Origin: Pantoea rwandensis
GTDB taxonomy: Bacteria > Pseudomonadota > Gammaproteobacteria > Enterobacterales > Enterobacteriaceae
DNA length: 64,000 nucleotides
Assembly (NCBI RefSeq): GCF_000759475.1
Contig: NZ_CP009454.1
Coordinates: 2,170,001 to 2,234,000, forward strand
Direction of reading: 5' to 3'
The position numbers and the translations under genes are program-made. Numbering within the stretch: the first letter of the stretch is position 1; every line of letters begins with the position of its first letter. The notes below the pieces were generated by a model. That model was not told the origin of the DNA and ran no database searches. It saw nothing but the letters and a program-made list of their open reading frames with translations. This document shows positions 1 to 8,333 of this stretch, in pieces.

Positions 1-2
1 GC

Positions 3-1250
3 ACGGATGACTATGACTTCCGTAAACCCAATGCCTGGATGTTACAGGCGCGGCAGAACCCGGTGGCGCCCACGCCAGGAACGGTGGATGTCTACGACTG
101 GCCGGGCCATTTTGTTGACCACAGCCACGGCGAGTTTTATACCCGCATCCGCCAGGAAGTGTGGGAAGTGGAGCATCACAGCGTCAGTGGTACAGGTACG
201 GCGACCGGCATTGCGCCTGGTTACACCTTCGGGCTGCTGGATGCGCCGCATTTCAGCGATAACGGCACTTATCTCACCACCAGTGCCGAATATAAATTCG
301 AAGAAAACAGCTATGCCAGCGGCAATATTACCTCCTCGCACAACATCATCTTTACCGTGCTGCCGAACGCGATCACGTTCCGTGCGCCACCCCGCACGCC
401 ATGGCCAAAAACCCACGGCCCACAGACCGCGAAAGTGGTGGGGCCAAAGGGGGAGTCGATCTGGACCGACCGTTATGGCCGGGTCAAGGTGAAGTTTCAC
501 TGGGACCGGCTGGCAAAGGGCGATGATACCAGCTCGTGCTGGGTGCGTGTTTCCAGCGCCTGGGCGGGTCAGGGATTTGGCGGCGTGCAGATCCCGCGTG
601 TCGGCGACGAAGTGGTGGTGGATTTTATCAATGGTGACCCGGATCGTCCGCTAATCATTGGCCGCGTCTATAACGAGGCGAGTATGCCGCCCTGGGCGCT
701 GCCTGCCGGTGCAACCCAGATGGGCTTCCTCAGCCGTACCAAAGATGGCACCGCAGAAACCGCCAATGCCCTGCGCTTCGAGGATAAGTCTGGGCAGGAG
801 CAGTTGTGGATTCAGGCGCAGAAGAACATGGATACCAATGTTAAAAACGACGAAACCCACAGCGTGGGTGGTTCGCGTACCGTCAGTGTCACCCAGGACT
901 ACAACGGCACGGTGTCGGGCAGCCACACGGAGGCAACGCAACTGGCCCATTCCCAACTGGTGGGCGGTGGTTTTATCCAACGAGTGCAGGGGGCAATTGT
1001 GCAGGCTTCCGACAGCGGCATTCGTCTGGTGGCGGGCCAATCGGTGCTGGAATTAGGCGCAAACGGCCAGGTCACGTTGCAGTGCGTGAATTTTAATATC
1101 GATGCCTCCGGCACCGGGCAGATCAACACCGGCGGTACGCTGGATCTGAACCTGAAACAACCCGGAGCATTACCCGCAGTGGAACCCACTCCAGCGCAAA
1201 TCCAGGACGCCGTTAAAGCGGCATTTGATCAAGGAAAAGATAAAGCATGA
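3..1250 (+). CDS. vgrG: Type VI secretion spike protein VgrG (3' part, 5' end outside window)
   Basis: The frame is open from the first bases of the window (reading TDDYDFRKPNAW before the first internal ATG at 39), so the gene starts upstream. VgrG trimers cap the Hcp tube and carry effectors. Visible parts are the end of the gp44-like region, the gp5-type OB fold with the family hallmark WTDRYGRVKVKFHWDR and the RVGDEVVVDFINGDPDRP stretch, then the beta-helical needle and DUF2345-like tail ending near GTLDLNLKQPGALP. No extra effector domain follows the needle; the last 25 or so residues are a short helical tail. The stop overlaps the next start by 4 bp (ATGA), so the EagR chaperone gene is translationally coupled. 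This is a cargo-type VgrG, expected to load the downstream PAAR-Rhs protein. The identification is firm; the gene is partial only because of the window edge. Confidence 0.95.
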   Translation, partial: TDDYDFRKPNAWMLQARQNPVAPTPGTVDVYDWPGHFVDHSHGEFYTRIRQEVWEVEHHSVSGTGTATGIAPGYTFGLLDAPHFSDNGTYLTTSAEYKFEENSYASGNITSSHNIIFTVLPNAITFRAPPRTPWPKTHGPQTAKVVGPKGESIWTDRYGRVKVKFHWDRLAKGDDTSSCWVRVSSAWAGQGFGGVQIPRVGDEVVVDFINGDPDRPLIIGRVYNEASMPPWALPAGATQMGFLSRTKDGTAETANALRFEDKSGQEQLWIQAQKNMDTNVKNDETHSVGGSRTVSVTQDYNGTVSGSHTEATQLAHSQLVGGGFIQRVQGAIVQASDSGIRLVAGQSVLELGANGQVTLQCVNFNIDASGTGQINTGGTLDLNLKQPGALPAVEPTPAQIQDAVKAAFDQGKDKA

Positions 1251-1660
1251 AAACCGTCCCTTTTGCCCTCTCAGAAGGCGTACTTAACCTGCCCGCCGCA
1301 GTCCAAGACCACAGCATCAATGTGCTAAAATTCGCTGATGCGACGTTGGTCATTACCCGAGCCTGGGATGTCCCGGCAGGGGATGAGGAGAAATACCTCA
1401 GCCAGCAACTGGGCAAAATTAAACGCAATATGAAAAAGGTGGTGCTGAGTGAAGTTGCAGATAGCAACATCGCCGGGATCCCTGCCCGCGAGGTGGCGCT
1501 GCGCTTCGAAAATCAACATGTGATGGTATATGAAAAACTCGCCGTGGCGCGGGTGGATGACCACTTGCTGGCGTTTACCCTTAGCCGCATGCAGCCGTTT
1601 GATGCCGATGGCGATGCCTTCTGGACCGCGATCAAAGCGGGTCTGCAACCGGGAGGCTGA
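1247..1660 (+). CDS. EagR-type effector chaperone (DUF1795/DcrB-like)
   Basis: A 137-residue soluble protein of the DUF1795 family (MKTVPFALSEGVLNLPAAVQDHS start, later VARVDDHLLAFTLSR). The family includes EagR chaperones, which shield the N-terminal transmembrane helices of PAAR-Rhs effectors and deliver them to VgrG. Three things agree with that role here: its length, its place between vgrG and the PAAR-Rhs gene with a 4-bp ATGA overlap upstream and a 2-bp gap downstream, and the hydrophobic helices at the N terminus of the next gene product. It has no signal peptide. The fold is inferred from family resemblance and context. DcrB itself is a lipoprotein, and this protein lacks the lipobox. 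Confidence 0.85.
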   Translation: MKTVPFALSEGVLNLPAAVQDHSINVLKFADATLVITRAWDVPAGDEEKYLSQQLGKIKRNMKKVVLSEVADSNIAGIPAREVALRFENQHVMVYEKLAVARVDDHLLAFTLSRMQPFDADGDAFWTAIKAGLQPGG

Positions 1661-1662
1661 GG

Positions 1663-4600
1663 ATGACAGATTATCTCGCGGCGCGCATTGGCGATCCGCT
1701 GGTACACAGTTCGGCGCTGGCGGATTTTGTCGGCGGCCTGGTGGAAGGAGCGATTGTCGCAGGCATCATGATCGCCGCCGGCACCGGCGTTGGGGCGCTG
1801 CTGGGTGGCGTGGCCATTGCTACGCTGGTGTTCAGTGGAGGGCTGGAGAAGATCGGCAACGCGGCGGCATCGCTGGTCGACAGCCTGATCGACCCAGGAC
1901 CGCCGGATGCGTTTATTGTCAGCGGGTCCGGCAACGTCCATATCAAAGGGAAGCTGGCCGCGCGCGCGGCGGGCAGCGTGTCGCGTGATTACCTCAACGC
2001 GCCCGCCGCGGTTGACAATGGCATCGACTGGGCGGCGGTTGGCATGCTAGCACTGACCGGTGTGGCGGCGGCGATGAAGACCGCGCTTAACCCTGGTGCC
2101 GCGCTGATGGCGGTAGCCGAGCGCGCCAGCCATCTCTCAGTGGATGATGTAAAGGAGTGGGGCAAGAACGTCTGGACCAGCCTGATGCAGCCTGTGGTGG
2201 AGAGCGCCAGTCCGTATGCAACCCCACTGCCGCTCGATACCGTGGCCTGTACTAAAGGTCATATGGTCACCAGCAGCAATTTTATTGCGCAGGGCTCGAA
2301 AAAGGTGCTGATCAACAATCAGCCTGCCGCACGTAACGGCCACAAAAGTACCTGTGAAGCGGAGATCAAACTGAGCGAAAACCCGCGCGTACGCATCGGT
2401 GGCGATACCATCACGGTGCGCGATATCCACAGCGGTAAAAACATCTGGGCATACATGGCCGGTAACCTGATTGGCGGGGCGCTGGTAGGTATTCTGCCGG
2501 AGCTCTACCGCTTCGGCTTCAGCCGCCTGATTTTACGCGGGCTGGCAAAAGATATCGTTTGCCCCATCGGCGGGAATATCGTGATGGAAGGCGCTGTCCA
2601 GACGCTACACCCGGTGAATATTGCCACCGGGGCGAAAATTCTGGCACGGGAAGAGGATCTCGATTTTGTGTTGCCGGACCGCATGCCGCTTTACTGGCAG
2701 CGCATCTACCACAGCCGCAATCTGGCGACCGGGATGCTCGGCACCGGCTGGATGCTGCCGTTTGAGGTGCGTATCTGGCGCCTGCCGGATAATCAGCTGA
2801 TCTACCTGGATATGACCGGCCGTGAGCTGGGCATGGGGGAAGTGCGCGCGGGCGACGTGATTGATTTCCAGGGCGAGGGGCTGAAGCTGTTTTGCAGCCC
2901 AAACGGCGCGATGGTGATGCAGACCAGCGAAGGTGAGCATCAGCTGTTTGAGCCGGACCCTACGCGACCGGGTGAATGGCGCATCCACCGTATTTATGAT
3001 CGCCATGAAAACGTGCAGCATTTCAGCTGGAACGACGAGGGCAGACTGGTGCGCATCTCCAGCGATAACGATGCGCTGGACGTGGAGCTGGAGTATGGCA
3101 CGCATGCCGGACGCCTGAGCGCGGTTTATCAAATTGCGGCAGGGGCACGCCATCTGCTGGTTTCCTACGGATATAACCCGCTGGGGCAGCTGACAACAGT
3201 GACGGACGCCGACGCTGTCGTCACGCGCCGTTACGGCTGGGATCAGGCGAGCGATATGCTGGCGTGGCACAGCTATTCCACCGGACTGAAGGTCCAGTAT
3301 CAGTGGCGGCCCGCACTCAACTCACGGCACTGGCGTGTCGATGCTTATCAGGTTTGTGACGAACAGGGTGACGTGCTGGAGAGCTGGCGCATTGAAACGG
3401 ATGAGCAACAGCGAGTAGCGCGTGTCAGTAATGATGAAGGCGTCAGCAGCGAGCACCACTGGGATGCACTGAGCCGCATCACCGCATGGACCGATGCACA
3501 CGGCGGACACTGGTCATATACCTGGAGCGGCGACAGCGAACAGTTGCTAGCGATGACGCAGCCGGGTGGCGCACGCTGGGAATACGCCTGGGATGAACGC
3601 GGCAATCAGACGATGGAGCGTGACCCGCTGAATCGTACCCGCATCACCACCTGGCATCCGCTATACGCGTTGCCCCTCAAAGAGGTGCTGCCGGATGGCG
3701 CGCAGTGGCAGTACGACTATAACCTGGCGGGGGATGTGGTCGCGATGACCGATCCCGCCGGTGGCGTGACCCGCTTTGAGTGGAACGATCAGGGCGACCT
3801 GACGCGCCGTATCGACGCGCTGGAGAACAGCCATCAGTTCTGGTGGGACATGCGCGGGCAGCTGATACGTGAAGAGGACTGCTCGGGTTACCAGAGCCAG
3901 CGCCAGTATGACGCCTGCGGAAAACTGCTCAGCACCACCGATGCGCAGGGCAACACCGACCGCTACCAGTGGAGCGCCGCGGGACGCCTGCAAACTTATG
4001 TGCGCGCTGACGGGCGGGAAACGCTGTTTAAATACAACAAAGCCGGGTTGCTGTGTGGCCAGAACATCGACGGCATGCTGGAGCGCCGGGTCACGCTCAA
4101 TGCGCGCGGGCAGGTCATCGAGGCTATCGATCCCGCCGGACAGGTGACGCGCTATGACTTCAGCCGGGCCGGGCGGCTGGTGACGCTCACCAACGGCAAC
4201 CGGCAGCAGTGGCGTTTTGACTACACTCCGGCCGGGCTGCTGACGCAGCAGCAGGATTACGCCGGACGTAAAACCGAATACCAGTATAACGGTGTGCAAC
4301 AGGTGGAGAGCGTGATCAGCCACCCGGTGCCCAACAGCCCGCTGGCACCGCGGGTGGTGAATTACGAATACGATGTGCTGGGCAGGATAGCGGCACGCGA
4401 AACGGCACAGCATCGCAGCGAATATCACTACCACGCGCTGAACACCGAGATCCATCGTTTCCCCTACGCCGCATGGAGGCAGGCGATGATCTGCGAGTGT
4501 GAACCGGCGGATGCGGAAGTGATCGTGTTTCAGCGTGACGCGCTGGGCAACCTGGTCAGCGAGCAGAACCACTCTGGCGCTTATCACCATCAGTATGATG

Positions 4601-6228
4601 CGCTGGGCAACCTGAGCGCGTCGGTCTACCCTGACGGGCGCGAAATGCAGTTCCTGCGCTATGGCACCGGCCATCTGCTGGAGATGCAGCTGACGCTGGG
4701 CGGGCGCACGTATGCGCTGGCGGGCTACCGGCGTGACCGTCTGCATCGCGAAACTCACCGCACGCAGGGCGAGCTGGAGCTGGAGACGCAGTACGACATT
4801 GCCGGGCGCATCACCCGGCGCTGCAGCGTGGATAACCTGCGGCAGCGTCTGGTATCTGAACGGCGCTATCAGTGGGACGGTGCCGATCAGATCATTCGCC
4901 AGATTGTCACCGATGGTGCCCCGTCCAGCCCGGCAGAAAAATACAGCCAGTCACTGTGGGGCTACGATGCGGCAGGCAGAATGACGCGCAGCATTCTGCC
5001 GGACGGCGAGGAACGTTTCTGGTATGACGCGGCGGATAACCGCACCGGCGAGGATTTGCACCCGGTGTGGAATAATCTGCTGAAGCGTCTCGAGGGTATC
5101 CGCTGGGAATACGACGGTTTTGGTCGTATGACGGAACGGCACGACACCCGGCGCGGTATTGTGCAGCGCTTTCATTACGACGATGAACACCGCATACGTG
5201 AGGTGCTTATAGAGGGTGATGCCGACTACACCCGCGCGCAGTATCAGTATGATGCGCTGGGGCGCCGCACCGGCAAGCAGGTCTGGCGGCGTCATGCTGT
5301 GAAGCCGGAATGCACGCACTACTCGTGGTCCGGCATGCAGATGGTGGGTGAGCACAGCGACAGCAAACCCGATGCCGCAGTGCAGTATGTCTATGCAGAA
5401 AACAGCTACGAACCGATAGCGCGCGTCGACAGCAGTCAGCAGCACGCGGAGGTGTACTGGTATCACTCGGAGATGAATGGCCTGCCGGACAGGGTGACGG
5501 ACAAGCGGGGTGACACCGTCTGGCAGGGGGCGTTTACCGCCTGGGGCCGCACGAAGCGGGAAAGTAGTGGAGTTGACTGGAAAGTGCCGCAGAACCTGCG
5601 GTTTCAGGGACAGTACCTTGACCGGGAAACGGGTCTGCACTATAACACTTTCCGGTACTATGACCCGTGCGGAGGGCGGTATACGCAGCTTGACCCGATA
5701 GGGTTGATGGGTGGGTTGAATGTCACAGCCTATGTGATGAACCCTCTAACGTGGATAGATCCCTTAGGGTTAGAAGGATGTTCTACACGACTTGGAAGAA
5801 ATATGATGGAGTCTATGGGCCTCCCGCGCTCTACAACTTGGAAAGGTTATCAGGCGCACCATATTATTCCGAAAGAATTAGCCAATCATCCAGCCTTGAA
5901 GAAGATTAACTACTATATTGATGATGCTTCTAATGGTATTTTTCTCCGGAAAGCGGATGATGCAACAAGTGCTATGTCAAGACATCAAGGAAATCATCAT
6001 GGATATACTGATGCTGTTAAAGACGCTCTCGACAGAATTAACATTAACCAATCTTCTAGCAATATTTCTAAACAGGTTAGTGCCATTCAGGAAACTGCTC
6101 GTCGCGGGATGCAAGATGGAGTGCCAATAAGATCAAAAGAAATGTATAACTCTGACATTTTTGGTCGAGATATTGAACAGGTTGGTAGGCAGAGAGTATA
6201 TAATTTGTGGTCAGACATTTTTGGGTGA
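1663..6228 (+). CDS. PAAR-Rhs type VI effector with C-terminal AHH nuclease toxin
   Basis: A 1521-residue polymorphic effector. It starts with a prePAAR motif (AARIGDPLVHS, residues 6-16). Hydrophobic helices follow at about 21-57, and another lies at 263-281. A split PAAR fold spans about 78-250, with TVACTKGHMV near 193. The Rhs shell with YD repeats begins near VNIATGAKILAREEDLDF and ends at the conserved DPIGLMGG...DPLGL motif. That motif is the usual C-terminal processing site. The last 150 or so residues (from about nt 5774) are the variable toxin: the AHHIIPKEL motif, then NGIFL and SRHQGNHHGY, match the AHH family of HNH/Endo VII-type nucleases. The predicted activity is DNA or RNA cleavage in a rival cell. 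The shell is GC-rich and the toxin tip AT-rich, the usual sign of tip replacement. The start ATG follows GGAGGCTGAGG, a strong ribosome site. The immunity gene begins 4 bp downstream. Confidence 0.93.
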   Translation: MTDYLAARIGDPLVHSSALADFVGGLVEGAIVAGIMIAAGTGVGALLGGVAIATLVFSGGLEKIGNAAASLVDSLIDPGPPDAFIVSGSGNVHIKGKLAARAAGSVSRDYLNAPAAVDNGIDWAAVGMLALTGVAAAMKTALNPGAALMAVAERASHLSVDDVKEWGKNVWTSLMQPVVESASPYATPLPLDTVACTKGHMVTSSNFIAQGSKKVLINNQPAARNGHKSTCEAEIKLSENPRVRIGGDTITVRDIHSGKNIWAYMAGNLIGGALVGILPELYRFGFSRLILRGLAKDIVCPIGGNIVMEGAVQTLHPVNIATGAKILAREEDLDFVLPDRMPLYWQRIYHSRNLATGMLGTGWMLPFEVRIWRLPDNQLIYLDMTGRELGMGEVRAGDVIDFQGEGLKLFCSPNGAMVMQTSEGEHQLFEPDPTRPGEWRIHRIYDRHENVQHFSWNDEGRLVRISSDNDALDVELEYGTHAGRLSAVYQIAAGARHLLVSYGYNPLGQLTTVTDADAVVTRRYGWDQASDMLAWHSYSTGLKVQYQWRPALNSRHWRVDAYQVCDEQGDVLESWRIETDEQQRVARVSNDEGVSSEHHWDALSRITAWTDAHGGHWSYTWSGDSEQLLAMTQPGGARWEYAWDERGNQTMERDPLNRTRITTWHPLYALPLKEVLPDGAQWQYDYNLAGDVVAMTDPAGGVTRFEWNDQGDLTRRIDALENSHQFWWDMRGQLIREEDCSGYQSQRQYDACGKLLSTTDAQGNTDRYQWSAAGRLQTYVRADGRETLFKYNKAGLLCGQNIDGMLERRVTLNARGQVIEAIDPAGQVTRYDFSRAGRLVTLTNGNRQQWRFDYTPAGLLTQQQDYAGRKTEYQYNGVQQVESVISHPVPNSPLAPRVVNYEYDVLGRIAARETAQHRSEYHYHALNTEIHRFPYAAWRQAMICECEPADAEVIVFQRDALGNLVSEQNHSGAYHHQYDALGNLSASVYPDGREMQFLRYGTGHLLEMQLTLGGRTYALAGYRRDRLHRETHRTQGELELETQYDIAGRITRRCSVDNLRQRLVSERRYQWDGADQIIRQIVTDGAPSSPAEKYSQSLWGYDAAGRMTRSILPDGEERFWYDAADNRTGEDLHPVWNNLLKRLEGIRWEYDGFGRMTERHDTRRGIVQRFHYDDEHRIREVLIEGDADYTRAQYQYDALGRRTGKQVWRRHAVKPECTHYSWSGMQMVGEHSDSKPDAAVQYVYAENSYEPIARVDSSQQHAEVYWYHSEMNGLPDRVTDKRGDTVWQGAFTAWGRTKRESSGVDWKVPQNLRFQGQYLDRETGLHYNTFRYYDPCGGRYTQLDPIGLMGGLNVTAYVMNPLTWIDPLGLEGCSTRLGRNMMESMGLPRSTTWKGYQAHHIIPKELANHPALKKINYYIDDASNGIFLRKADDATSAMSRHQGNHHGYTDAVKDALDRININQSSSNISKQVSAIQETARRGMQDGVPIRSKEMYNSDIFGRDIEQVGRQRVYNLWSDIFG

Positions 6229-6232
6229 TTAA

Positions 6233-6784
6233 ATGAATATTCAATCTGATGATTATATGGAACCAGTAGTTTTTATTAATGATGCACTTTTTCTATCGGG
6301 GACAAGTGAACCCCTTTTAAATTATGATGTTGTTTTGGATCCAAAAAAAGCTAAGGAATTGCTTTTTGATCAAAACTTGAGTGAACCATACCTGAATTGG
6401 AGTGATTTTTTCTCCGCGTTGATCTCTGATTTAATTCTTGATAAAGATTACAAAAACTCTCAAAAAGAAATAATTGATAACGCAAAAAAATTAAAGGGGG
6501 ATGTTCTCAAGGATAATATTCGTAAGAGAAAGGCATTTTTACTGAGAAAGAAAAATGGATTAATAGACAATGGAGAATATGATTTATTTGTTAATGAAGT
6601 AACTGATGAAGCTGTTAATATGCTTAACTGGGTGGCAACACAAAGATATTTGAAGGGATATCTAGAGGGATCAATGCTAGAAGAGGTTTTTTTAATTTTC
6701 AAAAAAGGCTGCATGCCGTGTGGAATTAATAGGGATGGAAGAACACTTTCAGTCTTCAACCCTAATGTGCTGAAAAAATATTAA
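6233..6784 (+). CDS. Putative immunity protein for the AHH nuclease
   Basis: A 183-residue, acidic and lysine-rich, soluble, mostly helical protein of no family I can name. It begins 4 bp after the Rhs stop, the usual position of a cognate immunity gene, and is as AT-rich as the toxin tip. The C-terminal part ends with a GCMPCGINRDG stretch. A decayed gene at 6973-7417 has a similar end (GYIPCGWDGKWP), suggesting one immunity superfamily. A second, broken copy of this same gene lies at 11363-11916, again directly after a remnant of the AHH toxin, which supports the pairing. No catalytic motif is visible. Immunity function is inferred from position, co-duplication and composition. Confidence 0.75.
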   Translation: MNIQSDDYMEPVVFINDALFLSGTSEPLLNYDVVLDPKKAKELLFDQNLSEPYLNWSDFFSALISDLILDKDYKNSQKEIIDNAKKLKGDVLKDNIRKRKAFLLRKKNGLIDNGEYDLFVNEVTDEAVNMLNWVATQRYLKGYLEGSMLEEVFLIFKKGCMPCGINRDGRTLSVFNPNVLKKY

Positions 6785-6817
6785 AAAGTTATTTTTATCT
6801 GTGTTAATATTTTATAG

Positions 6818-6949
6818 GCGACAGGTTATACTCCAGGTGAGGTTAATACAGCAGTAAAGTATAGTATAAAAACCCGTCTGGAGTATGATGTTGTTGGTGG
6901 GGGGAATATTTCAAGAATTACAGCAATAACAAATCAGCTGGAACCATGA
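6818..6949 (+). pseudogene. Remnant of a displaced Rhs toxin C-terminus
   Basis: Open for 43 codons without its own start or ribosome site, reading ATGYTPGEVNTAVKYSIKTR and ending in a TGA. It is followed at once by a decayed immunity-like reading frame. This is what an older Rhs tip looks like after displacement downstream by a newer toxin-immunity cassette. The toxin family is not recognisable from this tail. The reading frame is seen; the history is inferred. Confidence 0.45.
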
Positions 6950-6972
6950 ATATATCCAGATTAGCAATATAA

Positions 6973-7417
6973 CGTCTGCTGAAAATTAATTGGTTTATAA
7001 ATATTGGAAAGAAAACTGTTTTGCAGAATGTAAGGCAGTTAACAAATGATTCAGATTTTATTACTGAAATAACTAATATTGATTGGGAAAATACTACTCT
7101 TGAAGCCAGTAATGAGATAACTGGCCACTTGACGAAAAAACATACCAAGGATTACCAGGAATGGAATGTCATTGTTCGAGAAGCAAAAAAATAATTGATA
7201 ATGAGCTTCTTCCATTGTTGAGAGATAAAGGTGTAAGTGAGGATATTATAATAGATAATCTTAAATGGGATTTTTTTAATTTTTTGATGTAAGATACCTA
7301 TAAAAAACCTTTAAAAGGTGACATTTTTTTGATTCCATTATTAAAGTATATGAATTAGGGTATATACCCTGTGGCTGGGATGGTAAATGGCCAGCAGGAA
7401 AATTAGTAATTTACTAA
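6973..7417 (+). pseudogene. Decayed immunity gene (frameshifted)
   Basis: Three consecutive frames together give one coherent protein. The first reads KINWFINIGKKTVLQNV to a stop after VIVREAKK (about 7193). An overlapping frame then reads KIIDNELLPLLRDKGVSED to a stop near 7290. A third reads FFDSIIKVYELGYIPCGWDG and ends in KLVIY. The final motif resembles the end of the intact immunity gene at 6233-6784 (IFKKGCMPCGINRDG), so both may belong to one immunity superfamily. There are at least two frame breaks, so it cannot give a full protein. It follows the toxin remnant at 6818-6949 and precedes a small hairpin at 7452-7480. Confidence 0.5.
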
Positions 7418-7696
7418 CGTTATCATAAATGAGATGTATAATAATCAAAACGCCGAAAACGATCTCTGTGATCCTTCCGGATTTTCGTTTCAGCAGCCCA
7501 TCGCGCCAGCGCGACCCGCATCTTCTGAAGAACCTGTCAGGCTCTAACAAGAGATGCTTGATTATAAATTTCCTGGTAACCAGCTAAGAAATTACTTTTC
7601 TATGCATATAACTACTTTGATGGAATCAAATTAAGTAACTAAAAAATCCATTGTTTGAGATTTGAAATTTCATTACGCACAAGTTAAGGTGTCTCA
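7418..7696. other. Intercassette gap with possible toxin-tail trace
   Basis: The gap has no complete gene. It contains a GATC-centred hairpin near 7452-7480 that resembles the hairpins after the other immunity genes. It also contains a short open stretch at 7554-7634 (MLDYKFPGNQLRNYF...) ending shortly before the SUKH gene. The stretch could be the last residues of another lost toxin tip whose immunity gene is the SUKH gene at 7697, but it is too short to be sure. Confidence 0.3.
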
Positions 7697-8059
7697 ATGG
7701 ATAAAAATAAAGTTTTAGAAGAGTTAAGATTTATAGAGATTAATTTAAATATAGCATTTCCAAGTGCTTATAAGCGGTTTTTATCTGAAGAAGTACAAGA
7801 TGCAGATGTTTATGAGATAAAAGATAAACAAGATAATTCTGTTTTTATTTTTAATTTTATGAGTGTCGCTGAGAGAAATGAAATCTATACTGTCCAAGAT
7901 GTAGAACCTGACTATTTTTTGATTGGTCAAGACGGTGGTCTAGGGTATTTTATCAACTTAAAGAATAAGAGTGATAAAATTTATAGCTTAGATCTTGGAG
8001 CACTTGGCAGTCTGGATATGGATGAAGAAGCAAAAGATCTATACGAATTACGAGCATAG
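7697..8059 (+). CDS. Orphan SMI1/KNR4 (SUKH) family immunity protein
   Basis: A 120-residue protein with the SUKH pattern: a helix with LNIAFPSAYKRFL near residue 20, a strand-rich middle, and DYFLIGQDGGLGYFINL near residue 76, as in SMI1/KNR4 proteins. These proteins bind and neutralise many polymorphic nuclease toxins. AAGGTG lies about 8 bases before the ATG. No intact toxin gene precedes it, so it appears to be an orphan immunity gene retained after its toxin was lost. Orphans of this kind can still protect against toxins of siblings. A degenerate hairpin follows at 8090-8120. Confidence 0.72.
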   Translation: MDKNKVLEELRFIEINLNIAFPSAYKRFLSEEVQDADVYEIKDKQDNSVFIFNFMSVAERNEIYTVQDVEPDYFLIGQDGGLGYFINLKNKSDKIYSLDLGALGSLDMDEEAKDLYELRA

Positions 8060-8089
8060 TCATGGTTAGACAATGTTTACAAAAATCCA

Positions 8090-8120
8090 GAAGAGATCTG
8101 AATGATCTTTCCGTCTTTTA
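8090..8120 (+). terminator. Degenerate hairpin after SUKH immunity gene
   Basis: A stretch with the pattern CCAGAAGAGATC..GATCTTTCCG followed by TCTTTTA. It is a weakened version of the hairpin found after the other immunity genes (11033-11064 and 13756-13795). It could be a transcription terminator, but the stem is imperfect. Confidence 0.35.
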
Positions 8121-8123
8121 TCG

Positions 8124-8333
8124 TCAGCCGCTGACCTGCGCTAGCAAGGTCTCGATCTGTTGTCGGGTCTGTCTGGCGTCCCGCTTCTGCTGCACATAGC
8201 GGGCCACTTCCTCATTCACACAGGCCAGGCTGAAATCTTCGGGTAGCCGTCCATCACCCGCACGCGAATGCGCATACCCATACTCACCTCAAACCCCGTC
8301 TGAGTCAGCCACTTCCCGGTGATGCTCAGCTGC
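8124..8333 (-). pseudogene. symE-like toxin remnant, copy 1
   Basis: Read on the minus strand, the sequence gives PQLSITGKWLTQTGFEVSMG followed by MRIRV. This is the GKWL..GF pattern of SymE-type (AbrB-fold) proteins, which often sit beside rhs genes. After a frame change it continues EDFSLACVNEEVARYVQQKR and ends LLAQVSG with a stop at 8124-8126. The 5' end is lost where the sequence abruptly becomes Rhs at about 8334-8362. A second copy at 13800-14112 breaks frame at the same place, so the lesion predates the duplication. It is not expected to be functional. Confidence 0.5.

Noticed and set aside
42..500. Long open frame on the minus strand inside vgrG
   Set aside because: It is a shadow of the GC-rich vgrG coding frame, with no ribosome site or recognisable protein.
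3661..4758. 365-codon minus-strand open frame inside the Rhs gene
   Set aside because: Repetitive GC-rich Rhs shell DNA gives long antisense frames; similar ones appear in the other Rhs copies at matching places.
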